From Pseudomonadota bacterium (GTDB lineage: Bacteria; Pseudomonadota; Gammaproteobacteria; Burkholderiales; REEB80): 35,195 nt of DNA. The notes below the pieces were generated by a model. The model saw only the letters and a program-made list of their open reading frames with translations, did not search any database and was not told the DNA's origin. A program made the translations under genes and the position numbers. Shown one piece after another: positions 1 to 8,143 of the stretch. The stretch is taken from NCBI GenBank assembly GCA_028873515.1, contig JAGWIG010000026.1, forward strand, positions 1-35,195, in the 5' to 3' direction. Position 1 is the first letter of the stretch, and every line of letters begins with the position of its first letter.

Positions 1-19
1 CCCGCTTGAGGAAGAAGGC

Positions 20-1213
20 TCAGCTATCCTGATGAAGCAGTCTTTGCATGACGAAATCGGGAGTGATTTCCTCACCGGATAACAGCATGGCCAGTAGCTC
101 GCCCCCGAGTACCTGGGGAGCGATAATGACATCCGGCTGCACCAGCTTGATGCGTTTCAGATGGCGGGCATCATTGACTGCCGCAATGGTCTGGGCTGTC
201 ACTCCGAGTTCTTTTGCAGCGAGGATGACAAAAGCGTTCTCAGAGTCATCTGAGAGCATTGCCAGGATGGCTGTGGCTTTCTTGGCTCCGGCCTGCTCGA
301 GTATCTCTTCGTTGCTGGGATCGCCAATGATGATATCAGCGTCATCGAATTCGTTCTGGTCAACCGCTTCGCGCATGATAAGGGTAACTGGACATCCTCG
401 CTTGTTCAGCTCACGCCAGGTATTGAAGGCTAAAGGCGTCTTGCCAATGACGATAAAGTGGTTTTCGCGTTTCATGCGTTTGCCTTTGTGATTGAGGAAG
501 TGCTGCAGGTTCTGGTTTACCAGTGGAACGATCACGGCGGTGAGGGAGGTGGCGAAGACGGTGATGCCCAGCACGATGATCGATACGGTGAACAGCATGG
601 CTTCGTGGGTTTTGGGAATGATGTCCCCATACCCTACTGTACTCATGGTGACCATGGAGTAATACAGGGCCGTGACCAGGTTGGAGATGGGTGGGTTGTA
701 ACCTGCGCCCAGATAATAGCTGCCGAATGTGGCATAGAGGATAAGCATGATGGCTGAGGTCAGGGCGAACAGCGAGCTTGCGGCAATGCTTGACTGGTTG
801 AAATGTTTCCAGTTGAGTGTCATTGCCAGCAGAAGGGTAAAGAAATATAGAAGCAGCCAGTATTCATGAACAGGCCTGATGAAGAGAATGCTGGCGCAGG
901 CCGTGACAAGCAGCAGCAGGGTCATCGTCCATGCGGTGCGGGACCGTAGCAGAAGGCCTGTTGCCATGATGAACAGGGCGCCTCCGATGAGGAAAGGGGG
1001 AAAGCGTATTGGCTTGAGATAGTGCGATCCATAAAGGAGTTCATGGACGTAATGTTGCCAGTGTGGCCCAAGCTCGCTACGCAATAGCCAGATCCCTCCT
1101 GATCCGACAAGGAAAGCGAGGGGCAGATGGGGAAACCAGCGGGGTGCCTGGAGCTTTCTGTTCAGACGGCGTAGCTGTCTGCGTACCGATTCAATCCAGG
1201 GATGTGTTATCAA
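20..1213 (-). CDS. kch: Kch-type voltage-gated-like potassium channel with RCK (TrkA-N) domain
   Basis: A 397-residue inner-membrane potassium channel. The selectivity filter TVGYGD is at residues 192-197, followed by the last membrane helix. Several hydrophobic segments lie before it (about residues 30-45, 70-90, 93-112, 117-132, 143-165), giving a six-helix layout. From about residue 250 a cytoplasmic RCK/TrkA-N domain begins with HFIVIGK and continues to the end. From memory, the order, length and wording (FNPxI, MSTVGYGDI, GITVFATS, DNAFVxLAAKE, HPDxIxxPQ) track E. coli Kch closely along the whole length, so this is probably an orthologue rather than a generic channel. Met247, just before the RCK domain, matches the internal start of E. 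coli Kch and has an AAAGG 7 bases upstream. The gene diverges from the c-di-GMP gene at 1459 across 245 bp. The ATG at 1213 is the natural start. Confidence 0.93.
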   Translation of the reverse strand: MITHPWIESVRRQLRRLNRKLQAPRWFPHLPLAFLVGSGGIWLLRSELGPHWQHYVHELLYGSHYLKPIRFPPFLIGGALFIMATGLLLRSRTAWTMTLLLLVTACASILFIRPVHEYWLLLYFFTLLLAMTLNWKHFNQSSIAASSLFALTSAIMLILYATFGSYYLGAGYNPPISNLVTALYYSMVTMSTVGYGDIIPKTHEAMLFTVSIIVLGITVFATSLTAVIVPLVNQNLQHFLNHKGKRMKRENHFIVIGKTPLAFNTWRELNKRGCPVTLIMREAVDQNEFDDADIIIGDPSNEEILEQAGAKKATAILAMLSDDSENAFVILAAKELGVTAQTIAAVNDARHLKRIKLVQPDVIIAPQVLGGELLAMLLSGEEITPDFVMQRLLHQDS

Positions 1214-1458
1214 GGGCAGTAAATCCTGATTATGGGTTGCTGTTGCGGAGTGTATCAGGATAGCCCATTTTGTTCATTCAATGGAATGCCGGACTGATGC
1301 GGGTATCCATAAAAACGAAGGACTGGAGTAAACTAGCTTACTCTCAGGTTTGGCCACTCCAGCGTATTTTAAGATTAAATATCATCCAGTCTATATTCTG
1401 TGTAGCTATACTGTAATATACAGAAACAGAAAATATCAATAAATCCAGGGGGCTGTTT

Positions 1459-4400
1459 TTGAAGCGTGATGAATACAGGATTACTTTCATCGGTTTTCTG
1501 ATTCTGATGCTTTTGACCTGTGTAGCCGGACTATCCGTCTATGTTGTCATGCAGCACCAGGTTAAATCCATCCTGAGTCAGAGTCTTGAAGTTTCCCTGA
1601 AGAACCGCATCCAGATATTTGATAACCAGATCCTGCAAGGGATGGCACAAACGCAAAGGATTGCGGCCCGCCCCGCACTCATCAACAGTCTTGTAAGGCT
1701 GAGATCCATTCCTGGAAATCCAGGAAAGGGCACACAGAACCAGTTGCAGCAGTTTGCCAGGTCTTTTCTGACCCAGGAATATCAGGGCGTCTCTATCTTG
1801 AACAGCCGAGGAAAGGAGCTGGCCCATGCAGGATATTTCCTGCAGAAACCGGAATTTCATGTCGCTCTGGATGCGCATCCCGGTGCGGCCCTGCTGTGGG
1901 ATGGGCAATTTGTTCTGCAGGCGCATAGCAATATCCTTGACAATCAAGGCCAGCGCATTGGGCAGGTGACAACACAGAAGGTTCTAGGACTTCTGACCCG
2001 GGATTTTACTGAATTGACACCCATTGGAAAAACAGGTGAATTTGCCTTGTGTGCCCCACTGGAAAATGGATCAAAGGATATGGACTGCCTTCTGAGCGGA
2101 AGCTCGGGCAGGAAGGTCAGGCAGCTTCCCCGTGTGATTGCGAATCAGGGCTTGCCCATGAATTATGCCCTGGATGGGAAAACCGGCATTGTCTCTGCCA
2201 GGGATTACCGAAGAAGAAAAGTGGTCGCAGCCTTTGCCCCTGTTGGCAGGTATGGCCTTGGCATGGTGTTGAAGGTTGATGAGGCGGAACTGTACCACCC
2301 GGTCACAGCCCAGCTGGAATCCATTGCATTCCTATTGATGATCCTGCTGGTCATTGGGGGGCTGCTGCTGTACTGGCTGGTGATGCCCCTGGTGCGCAAG
2401 CTTGTCAATTCGAGACGGGAACTGTCTGAGACGGGAGCTAGGCTCCAGGCCATCCTTGACAATGCGCCTGCTGGAATCTGGCTCATTGGAGTGGATGGAC
2501 GGTTTCGCTTCATGAACAGGACGCTGTGCAATGCGATAGGGGTGAAGGAAGAAGGGATTCTGGGAACAGGCCAGCCTGAAGAACTGCTAAGCCCGCATGG
2601 GGTTGCACAGCAGGGGGAGAGGCATCCTGGGCAGGAAAGCCCATATACCTACTGCCAGAGTCTGGCTTATGCGGATGGTCATCGTCACCTGCTGGAAATA
2701 ACGCAGGTCAGGCTTTGTGATGACACCGGGAAAATCCTTGGTACCCTGGGCATTTCCATAGACATTACCGAACGTCAGCGGGTAGAAACTGCGTTGAAAA
2801 GGGAGTGTGAGAAGAACCGGACATTCCTGCGTAATGCCAGCGACGGCATACATATTCTTGACAGGCATGGAAAAATTATAGAAGCCAGCGAGGCGTTCTG
2901 TGCCATGCTGGGTTACCGGCATGATGAAATGATCGGGATGAAGGTTTCCCAGTGGGAGGCTAACTTCAATGAAGCCGAAATTGCCGAAATTCTCAGGAAA
3001 CTGTTTGAACAGCAGGAGCGTTTTCAGTTTGAGACCCGCCAAAGACGCAAGGACGGGACGGTTTTCGATGTTGAGGTGAGCTGCAGCCCCCTTAAGCTGG
3101 ACGATGAGGTTTTGTTTTTTGCCGCCTCACGTGATATTACCGGGCGGAAGAAAATAGAGAATGAACTCCGTATCGCAGCCATTGCCTTTGAATCCCAGGA
3201 AGGGATCCTGGTTACCGATGCCCATAGCGTGATCCTGAAGGTTAACCCGGCCTTTACGGCCATTACGGGTTATACCCCTGCGGAAGCCATAGGCCAAACC
3301 CCGCGTATCCTCAGGTCCGGCCGCCAGGATGCAGATTTTTATGCAAGGATGTGGAAAAGCATCCATACCCTGGGTAAATGGGAAGGTGAAATCTGGAACC
3401 GTCGCAGGAATGGCGAGATTTATCCGGAATATCTCACCATTACTGCAGTCAGGGATCCGGATGGCAATGTGACCAATTATGTCGCCATTCTTTCCGATAT
3501 TACCCTGCGCAAGGAGTCGGAGGAAAAGATCCGGTATCTGGCCTTTTACGATCCGCTCACGGCATTACCCAATCGCCGCCTGCTGCATGACAGGCTGCAG
3601 CAGGCCATGGCATCCAGTGCACGCTGCAACCAGAAAGGGGCGCTGCTGTTCATTGATCTGGACAATTTCAAGGCCCTTAACGATACCCTGGGACATGCCA
3701 TGGGAGATATGTATCTGCAGCAGGTGGCAAAGCGTCTTGCTACCTGCCTGCGTGAATCTGATTCTGTAGCCCGTTTTGGTGGGGACGAATTTGTGGTGAT
3801 GCTGGAAAACCTGAGCCAGCATGATTTTGAGGCGGCGAGACAGACGGAGGCTGTCGCCGCAAAAATTTTTGCAGTTCTGGGTGAGCCATACCAGCTAGAA
3901 ATGCATGAATACCGTAGCAGCTCCAGCATTGGTGCCGTTCTTTTCAGTGGTACGGATCTTAAAGCAAATGATCTGTTCAAGCAGGCGGACATTGCCATGT
4001 ACCAGGCCAAGAAATCCGGTCACGACGAACTGCGGTTTTTCGACCAGCAGATGCAGGAAAGGATTGATGCACGGGTAAAGCTTGAAGATGAGCTCTATAA
4101 GGCCATTGAGAAAAAACAGTTTCAACTGTATTACCAGATTCAGGTTGACCACTCGAACCGTCCATTGGGTGCAGAGGCCTTGATTCGCTGGATGCATCCT
4201 GTGCGGGGTCTGGTAGCGCCTTGCGAATTCATTCCGCTTGCGGAAGAAACGGGCCTGATTCTTCCACTGGGAATGTGGGTTCTGGAAACGGCCTGCGCCC
4301 GGATCAAGGTCTGGGAGCAGAATGATCTGACCCGGAATCTGGCCTTGTCCGTAAATGTCAGTGCCAGGCAGTTCCACCAGAGCAGTTTTGTCGCACAGAT

Positions 4401-4851
4401 CCAGTCCCTGGTTCAGCGTTATGCCATCAATCCGGCACTTCTCAAGCTGGAACTGACTGAAAGCATGTTACTGGACAATACCGAGCATATTATTTTAACC
4501 ATGAACGCATTGGGAAAAACGGGCGTCCAGTTTTCGCTGGATGACTTTGGTACCGGCTATTCTTCCTTGCAATACCTTAAACGACTGCCCCTTCATCAAC
4601 TTAAAATCGATAAATCGTTTGTCGATGACATTGCTACCGACAGCAGCGATATGGCTATTGTCACAACCATTATAGCCATGGCACGCAGCCTGAATCTTCA
4701 GGTCATCGCCGAGGGGGTGGAGACAGACGGACAAAGACAGATTCTTCTGAAGCAGGGTTGCGAGAATTTCCAGGGATACCTGTTTAGCAAACCGGTTCCG
4801 ATAGAGCTGTTTGAAGTATTGCTGCAGGAAATGCAGGGACTGTCGGTGTAG
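1459..4851 (+). CDS. Membrane sensor diguanylate cyclase/phosphodiesterase (Cache-like, three PAS, GGDEF, EAL)
   Basis: A 1130-residue c-di-GMP enzyme. A membrane helix at about residues 9-31 and a second at 287-310 enclose a roughly 255-residue periplasmic part that looks like a Cache-type sensor. Three PAS domains follow (about 325-445, 453-570, 571-690), each ending in a DITxR-like PAC signature. GGDEF is at residues 774-778 with an RxxD inhibitory site (RESD) exactly five residues upstream. EAL is at 906-908, and the later EAL-domain motifs ELTES, DDFGTGYSSL, KIDKSF, AEGVET and QGYLFSKP are all present. Both catalytic halves therefore look intact and the protein may be bifunctional. The ligand is unknown. 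The start is TTG with a CAGGGGG Shine-Dalgarno a few bases upstream. No partner gene is evident; the next gene begins 110 bp downstream. Confidence 0.93.
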   Translation: MKRDEYRITFIGFLILMLLTCVAGLSVYVVMQHQVKSILSQSLEVSLKNRIQIFDNQILQGMAQTQRIAARPALINSLVRLRSIPGNPGKGTQNQLQQFARSFLTQEYQGVSILNSRGKELAHAGYFLQKPEFHVALDAHPGAALLWDGQFVLQAHSNILDNQGQRIGQVTTQKVLGLLTRDFTELTPIGKTGEFALCAPLENGSKDMDCLLSGSSGRKVRQLPRVIANQGLPMNYALDGKTGIVSARDYRRRKVVAAFAPVGRYGLGMVLKVDEAELYHPVTAQLESIAFLLMILLVIGGLLLYWLVMPLVRKLVNSRRELSETGARLQAILDNAPAGIWLIGVDGRFRFMNRTLCNAIGVKEEGILGTGQPEELLSPHGVAQQGERHPGQESPYTYCQSLAYADGHRHLLEITQVRLCDDTGKILGTLGISIDITERQRVETALKRECEKNRTFLRNASDGIHILDRHGKIIEASEAFCAMLGYRHDEMIGMKVSQWEANFNEAEIAEILRKLFEQQERFQFETRQRRKDGTVFDVEVSCSPLKLDDEVLFFAASRDITGRKKIENELRIAAIAFESQEGILVTDAHSVILKVNPAFTAITGYTPAEAIGQTPRILRSGRQDADFYARMWKSIHTLGKWEGEIWNRRRNGEIYPEYLTITAVRDPDGNVTNYVAILSDITLRKESEEKIRYLAFYDPLTALPNRRLLHDRLQQAMASSARCNQKGALLFIDLDNFKALNDTLGHAMGDMYLQQVAKRLATCLRESDSVARFGGDEFVVMLENLSQHDFEAARQTEAVAAKIFAVLGEPYQLEMHEYRSSSSIGAVLFSGTDLKANDLFKQADIAMYQAKKSGHDELRFFDQQMQERIDARVKLEDELYKAIEKKQFQLYYQIQVDHSNRPLGAEALIRWMHPVRGLVAPCEFIPLAEETGLILPLGMWVLETACARIKVWEQNDLTRNLALSVNVSARQFHQSSFVAQIQSLVQRYAINPALLKLELTESMLLDNTEHIILTMNALGKTGVQFSLDDFGTGYSSLQYLKRLPLHQLKIDKSFVDDIATDSSDMAIVTTIIAMARSLNLQVIAEGVETDGQRQILLKQGCENFQGYLFSKPVPIELFEVLLQEMQGLSV

Positions 4852-4963
4852 GTGATCCCTTCCTGTTTACCCTGTTCATGGCATTTACCTGTCATGCCGG
4901 ATGTGGCAAAACCGTACCAAACGGGTAAACTGGCTATTCTATATTTTGACAGAGGAGCGCTTG

Positions 4964-5431
4964 ATGGAAACCAAACCTCCCGTTCCCCCTTTCACGCGGG
5001 AATCGGCCATCCAGAAAGTACGCATGGCTGAAGATGCCTGGAATACACGTGATCCAGACCGGGTCGTGCCTGTCTATACCGTGGATACGGTTTGGCGTAA
5101 CCGTGGTGAGTTCCCTTCGGGGCGGGAACAGGTGCGCCAGTTTCTGCAGCGCAAGTGGGCGAAAGAGCTGGATTACCGGTTGATCAAGGAACTGTGGGCC
5201 TATACCGGAACCCGTATTGCTGTGCGTTTTGCCTACGAGTGGCATGACGATTCCGGCCACTGGTTTCGTTCCTATGGCAACGAGAACTGGGAGTTCAATG
5301 CCCAGGGACTGATGGCGCACCGTTTTGCCAGTATCAATGATCTTCCGATCCAGGAAACGGATCGCAGGTTTTTCTGGGCATTGGGCCGCCGCCCTGACGA
5401 TCATCCCGGATTAAGTGATTTGGGGCTGTAG
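4964..5431 (+). CDS. DUF1348 family protein (NTF2/SnoaL-like fold)
   Basis: A 155-residue soluble protein with the full DUF1348 pattern: an N-terminal [13 protein letters not shown] helix, TVWRNRGEF, the [20 protein letters not shown] segment, then [25 protein letters not shown] and a C-terminal ASINDLPI. The family adopts a small cone-shaped NTF2-like fold; its members have no firmly established reaction, so no substrate is proposed. I chose the ATG at 4964 because AGAGGAG sits six bases ahead of it; an upstream in-frame start at 4901 would add residues that are not family-like. The 3' end overlaps the tail of the opposite-strand ORF at 5411 by 21 bp. Confidence 0.9.
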   Translation: METKPPVPPFTRESAIQKVRMAEDAWNTRDPDRVVPVYTVDTVWRNRGEFPSGREQVRQFLQRKWAKELDYRLIKELWAYTGTRIAVRFAYEWHDDSGHWFRSYGNENWEFNAQGLMAHRFASINDLPIQETDRRFFWALGRRPDDHPGLSDLGL

Positions 5432-5746
5432 GTTTTTTTGTTGTCTGGTTCTACCCAGGCTGGATATCATGGTGTCCTGGTCCGGTATTCCTGGGGGATA
5501 CCAGGCCTGTTCCGGCCAAAACCCTGATTGGCCCATGGATTCTGAAAAAGAAGATTTGACAGGTTCTTCTGGGTCTGGATAAGATACGCCCATCGGGTTC
5601 ATTCGGTCGTGAAGCTGGCCCACCGTTATGGCGAGTCTATCAAGTATCAAATCTTCCTGGGAATCCTGTTCCCAGCCGGCGTACAGAGCAATCTTCAAGA
5701 GCGCAGCATTTAAATCGAACCAGACAGGCTGCCTGTCTGCCTTCAT
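5411..5746 (-). CDS. Hypothetical protein, 111 aa, second of a minus-strand pair
   Basis: I do not recognise this 111-residue product. The first 55 residues look protein-like and mainly helical ([31 protein letters not shown]), while the second half is rich in Pro, Ser and Gln and may be disordered. The ATG lies four bases after the stop of the upstream minus-strand ORF, so translation could be coupled; the Shine-Dalgarno (GAAAGA) is weak. It ends tail-to-tail with the DUF1348 gene, overlapping it by 21 bp. It lies on the integrase side of the core genes, which suggests accessory DNA. It could also be a chance ORF. Confidence 0.42.
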   Translation of the reverse strand: MKADRQPVWFDLNAALLKIALYAGWEQDSQEDLILDRLAITVGQLHDRMNPMGVSYPDPEEPVKSSFSESMGQSGFWPEQAWYPPGIPDQDTMISSLGRTRQQKNLQPQIT

Positions 5747-5750
5747 TCTT

Positions 5751-5963
5751 TCATGATGCGGGATCCGGGGGGTTTTTCGTCTGCCTCAGGGTGGAAGGAA
5801 GTTTTTTTGTGTCCGTAATGATCACTACAGGCGCTTCATGAAGCGTATCAGCGTGATGAAAATTCACGTCCAGCAAGAACCGGCTTGAGTCCGGTTCCAG
5901 ATGATGCTGTCCGGGCTGAATCGGATCAGGGGATGAAATCATCAGGTAAGTCTTATTCATCAT
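5751..5963 (-). CDS. Hypothetical protein, about 70 aa, first of a minus-strand pair
   Basis: A short ORF of unknown function. The chosen start is one of two adjacent ATGs (5963 and 5960); a GTG at 5999 would extend it by 12 residues. No convincing ribosome site precedes any of them. The middle (RFLLDVNFHHADTLHEAPVVIITDTKKLP) reads like a beta-alpha-beta segment; I see no known motif. An inverted repeat with 7-bp arms (5877-5883 and 5891-5897) lies inside it. The four-base gap to the next minus-strand ORF is the main support for the two being a transcription unit. Confidence 0.35.
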   Translation of the reverse strand: MMNKTYLMISSPDPIQPGQHHLEPDSSRFLLDVNFHHADTLHEAPVVIITDTKKLPSTLRQTKNPPDPAS

Positions 5964-6373
5964 GGCGTGTTCTGAATTCTGGCATGGACAGCAAATCACT
6001 GCTCCATGGGCGTCTTCAGGGCATTCAGGCTCAGGGCAGCTCTTAAGGCCCGGGTTGAAGCTTATTGTATTCCAGTGCCGGGCAGGTCTTCGGTACTGTT
6101 CATTATCCTGCCGTCATGGTCTGCCCAGGTTCACCTGTTTCCCGTTTTCGGGGAAGCGTGCAAGGAGGGCAGGGACTGGTTCAGAAAGAAGCAGGAAAAA
6201 ATGGAAAATGTATGCCAGGCCGGGTTTCAGGATAAATAGTCCTGCAAATCAGGGTCTGGACTATTGATGCTCCCTGTCATGGATTTGGGGCGGGCATCCG
6301 GTTTGGAATCTGCAGGCTCGTTTTGCTGGTATTCCCCATGAGGTCCCGATGGTTGCAGTCGGGAGTGGCCCCT

Positions 6374-6391
6374 TCATGATCAGGATCATGA
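6374..6391. repeat. Perfect inverted repeat, 8-bp arms
   Basis: Arms TCATGATC (6374-6381) and GATCATGA (6384-6391) are separated by two bases. Such a tight dyad suits a dimeric DNA-binding protein better than an RNA hairpin. No gene start is close enough to assign it as an operator. Confidence 0.5.
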
Positions 6392-6432
6392 GCCAGGCTT
6401 CTGTTTGCCGGTAGCAAAAACCGGAAAGATCG

Positions 6433-6464
6433 CAGCCCTCGGGCTGTGCCCTGGCGAACGCCAG
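6433..6464. repeat. Two adjacent perfect inverted repeats, 6-bp arms with 2-base loops
   Basis: CAGCCC/GGGCTG (6433-6438, 6441-6446) and CTGGCG/CGCCAG (6451-6456, 6459-6464) stand four bases apart, both with a two-base centre. Tight tandem dyads like these could be a recombinase or repressor site, or a structured RNA. No T-run follows, so they do not look like terminators. Confidence 0.5.
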
Positions 6465-6577
6465 ACGGTAGATCTGGGCAGAAATGCAACGGTCTGCCGT
6501 ATCACCAGGAAGTTGAATAAAAGCGCATTGGGCCAGAATGTGAGTGTGATTGACCCCTGCCCGGTTCAGGCAGGTTT

Positions 6578-6593
6578 CGGGATGGAGATCCCG
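6578..6593. repeat. Inverted repeat CGGGAT/ATCCCG upstream of the integrase
   Basis: Six-base perfect arms with a GGAG loop, about 110 bp before the integrase start. It could be an operator or part of the leader. Function not shown. Confidence 0.4.
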
Positions 6594-6700
6594 ATGCCAG
6601 GCCGGGCAGGTTTTTGCAGCGGGATGTTAAGACAGGCGAGCCCGGTATTGCATGGGCTTGATTTCGGACTTGTATTAATGGCGATAGCAAGGAGTCGGCC

Positions 6701-7711
6701 ATGCAGAAGAAAAAAACCAGGCCTTTTGTACACCCACCCCATTTATCCTGGAAGGCGCAGCTGATGGCTTATATCAAGGCGCGTTTCGATCCGAAGGCCA
6801 ATGGCCGCTATACGGCTGACTTGACCAAGGATGCCTTCAAAAACAACCTGTTCCTGACTTTCAGGCTCCTGTGGCAGCAAGGCTACAAGGTCCTGCCCCG
6901 AAATCTTCGGGAAAAGCATGTCCACCTGGTGGCCCGCTACTGGGAGCAGCAGGGGCTGTCGGCTTCAACCATACAGAACAGGATTTGTACGTTACGTGTT
7001 TTTGCCGATCAGTGTATTGGCAAACGCGGGATGGTCAAGCGAAGTGCCCATTATGTCAGGGACAGGGCCAGTGTGACGAGAACCTATATCCCCGCCGAAG
7101 AAAAATCATGGACGCGCCGGGGCATCAATCCTTTGACGGTAATCGAGTTTATCGCCCCTTATGATTCCCATGTTGCCCTTCAGCTCAAGATGATGCATGC
7201 GTTCGGACTGCGCTGTGAGGAAGCGGTGTCAATTCGCCCCTGGCGGGCCGATTTTGGCGACAGGCTTTATGTTACGGAAGGCACGAAGGGAGGAAGGGTG
7301 CGCGATATCACCATTCGAAGTGTCTATCAGCGCCAGGTGCTTGATGAAGCCAAGCAAAAGGTCAGGGGAGTCCGGGCATTCCTGGGAGATCCGCGTTATA
7401 CGCAACGTCAGGCCATCTGGCACTTCGCGAACGTGCTGCGCAGGTTCGGCATTACCCGTAAAGGACTGGGAATTACCAGCCATGGACTTCGGCATGGCTG
7501 GGCCAATGATCTGTGCGAGAGCCTGGGGTGGACCCCGCCTCTTCGCCAGGACAAGGATACCTGCCCGGTTCTGCTCTCAGAAGATCAGGTCAGGCAGCGG
7601 CTGGCGCAGGAACTGGGCCATAACCGGAAGAATGTGACCTCGGCCTATGTTGGAGCCCGGATACGTCAGCCAGGTTCCCGCCCCAAAACTTCCCGGGGTC
7701 TGGATAAATAG
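6701..7711 (+). CDS. Tyrosine recombinase / integrase
   Basis: A 336-residue site-specific recombinase that would cut and rejoin DNA through a phosphotyrosine. The N-terminal half (about 20-110) is the DNA-arm/core-binding SAM-like part; the catalytic half begins near residue 130. Catalytic residues are visible: Arg171 in FGLRCEEA, a likely beta-hairpin Lys in GTKGGRVRDI, His261 and Arg264 in HGLRHG, His307 in ELGHNRKN and the nucleophile Tyr316 in SAYVG. There is an insert between Arg264 and His307, as in the integrase subfamily often found in plasmids and islands of proteobacteria. The ATG has AAGGAG seven bases upstream. The gene appears complete. It sits among small unknown ORFs, which points to an integrated element, but I cannot see its ends. 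Confidence 0.92.
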   Translation: MQKKKTRPFVHPPHLSWKAQLMAYIKARFDPKANGRYTADLTKDAFKNNLFLTFRLLWQQGYKVLPRNLREKHVHLVARYWEQQGLSASTIQNRICTLRVFADQCIGKRGMVKRSAHYVRDRASVTRTYIPAEEKSWTRRGINPLTVIEFIAPYDSHVALQLKMMHAFGLRCEEAVSIRPWRADFGDRLYVTEGTKGGRVRDITIRSVYQRQVLDEAKQKVRGVRAFLGDPRYTQRQAIWHFANVLRRFGITRKGLGITSHGLRHGWANDLCESLGWTPPLRQDKDTCPVLLSEDQVRQRLAQELGHNRKNVTSAYVGARIRQPGSRPKTSRGLDK

Positions 7712-7758
7712 GACGGTCAAGAGGAAATTTTTGCGCAGTCAAATCCGGACCATAACAT

Positions 7759-7834
7759 CCAGGGGTGTCCTGGTGTGGCGTACAATCAGCATATGCGCCA
7801 TTCCTTGGCGCATATTGTTCCAGCGCATTCCTGG
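7759..7834. repeat. Cluster of dyads just after the integrase (candidate recombination or operator site)
   Basis: Three symmetric elements occur in 76 bp. CCAGG/CCTGG arms lie at 7759-7763 and 7769-7773. A perfect 10-bp inverted repeat, ATATGCGCCA/TGGCGCATAT, lies at 7791-7800 and 7806-7815 with a five-base centre. CCAG/CTGG arms lie at 7820-7823 and 7831-7834. Arms of about 10 bp around a 5-7 bp centre are the geometry of a tyrosine-recombinase core site, and the element lies 80 bp after an integrase gene. An operator for the next small gene is the main alternative. Confidence 0.5.
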
Positions 7835-7897
7835 CATGGCACAGGTGGGGCAGGATCCATTCGGGCAGGCTTTCCTGGTCCGCGGGGTGAGGTCCGG

Positions 7898-8056
7898 ATG
7901 GATTTTAGTAAATGGCCAGAGGGCGCCATTTCATTGGTAGACAGACAAAAGTTTCGCGACATGCTGTTAAATGGACTGGAGCAGATCCATGAGGGCAATA
8001 TCGCGCGAGACCCGATGAGGCCCGCGGAATCCGTGATCTGGAAAAGCTTCGGGTAG
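7898..8056 (+). CDS. Hypothetical 52-residue protein
   Basis: A very small ORF beginning MDFSKWPEG, with GGTGAGG six bases before its ATG. I chose this start over an in-frame GTG at 7775 because the added segment would cover the dyad cluster and has no ribosome site. The middle, DRQKFRDMLLNGLEQI, is a plausible helix. I do not recognise a family. It lies between the integrase and the double-HTH gene. Confidence 0.4.
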   Translation: MDFSKWPEGAISLVDRQKFRDMLLNGLEQIHEGNIARDPMRPAESVIWKSFG

Positions 8057-8132
8057 CGGGACAGGAGCAGGCACAGTCAGGCAGAAAAGGCATTCCATGA
8101 GCATGAAATCACACCTTGCATGAGTTACAGGC

Positions 8133-8138
8133 TATAAT
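8133..8138 (+). promoter_or_regulatory. -10 box TATAAT giving a probable leaderless transcript
   Basis: A perfect TATAAT ends five bases before the ATG at 8144, so transcription would start at or next to the start codon. No good -35 lies at 16-18 bp spacing (TTGCAT at 8116 is too close), so an activator or an unusual sigma contact may be needed. Confidence 0.55.
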
Positions 8139-8143
8139 CAGGC

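Larger units (their letters stand above)
5964..6700. other. Gene-poor, hairpin-rich stretch upstream of the integrase
   Basis: About 740 bp with no ORF I would defend on either strand: those present have low-complexity composition, no ribosome site and overlap one another. It holds several short perfect inverted repeats, listed separately, and may include regulatory or attachment sequence of the adjacent recombinase. I found no tRNA or tmRNA end here that could serve as an integration site. Confidence 0.5.

Noticed and set aside
48-757. Plus-strand open frames across the kch gene
   Set aside because: They are antisense shadows: low-complexity composition, no ribosome sites, and the minus-strand frame encodes a clear channel.
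5962-6764. Several plus and minus ORFs between the small pair and the integrase
   Set aside because: All overlap one another, none has a ribosome site at the start, and residue composition is unlike a folded protein.
5964-8143. tRNA gene as the integration target of the recombinase
   Set aside because: I looked for a T-loop plus acceptor pairing near the integrase and found none.
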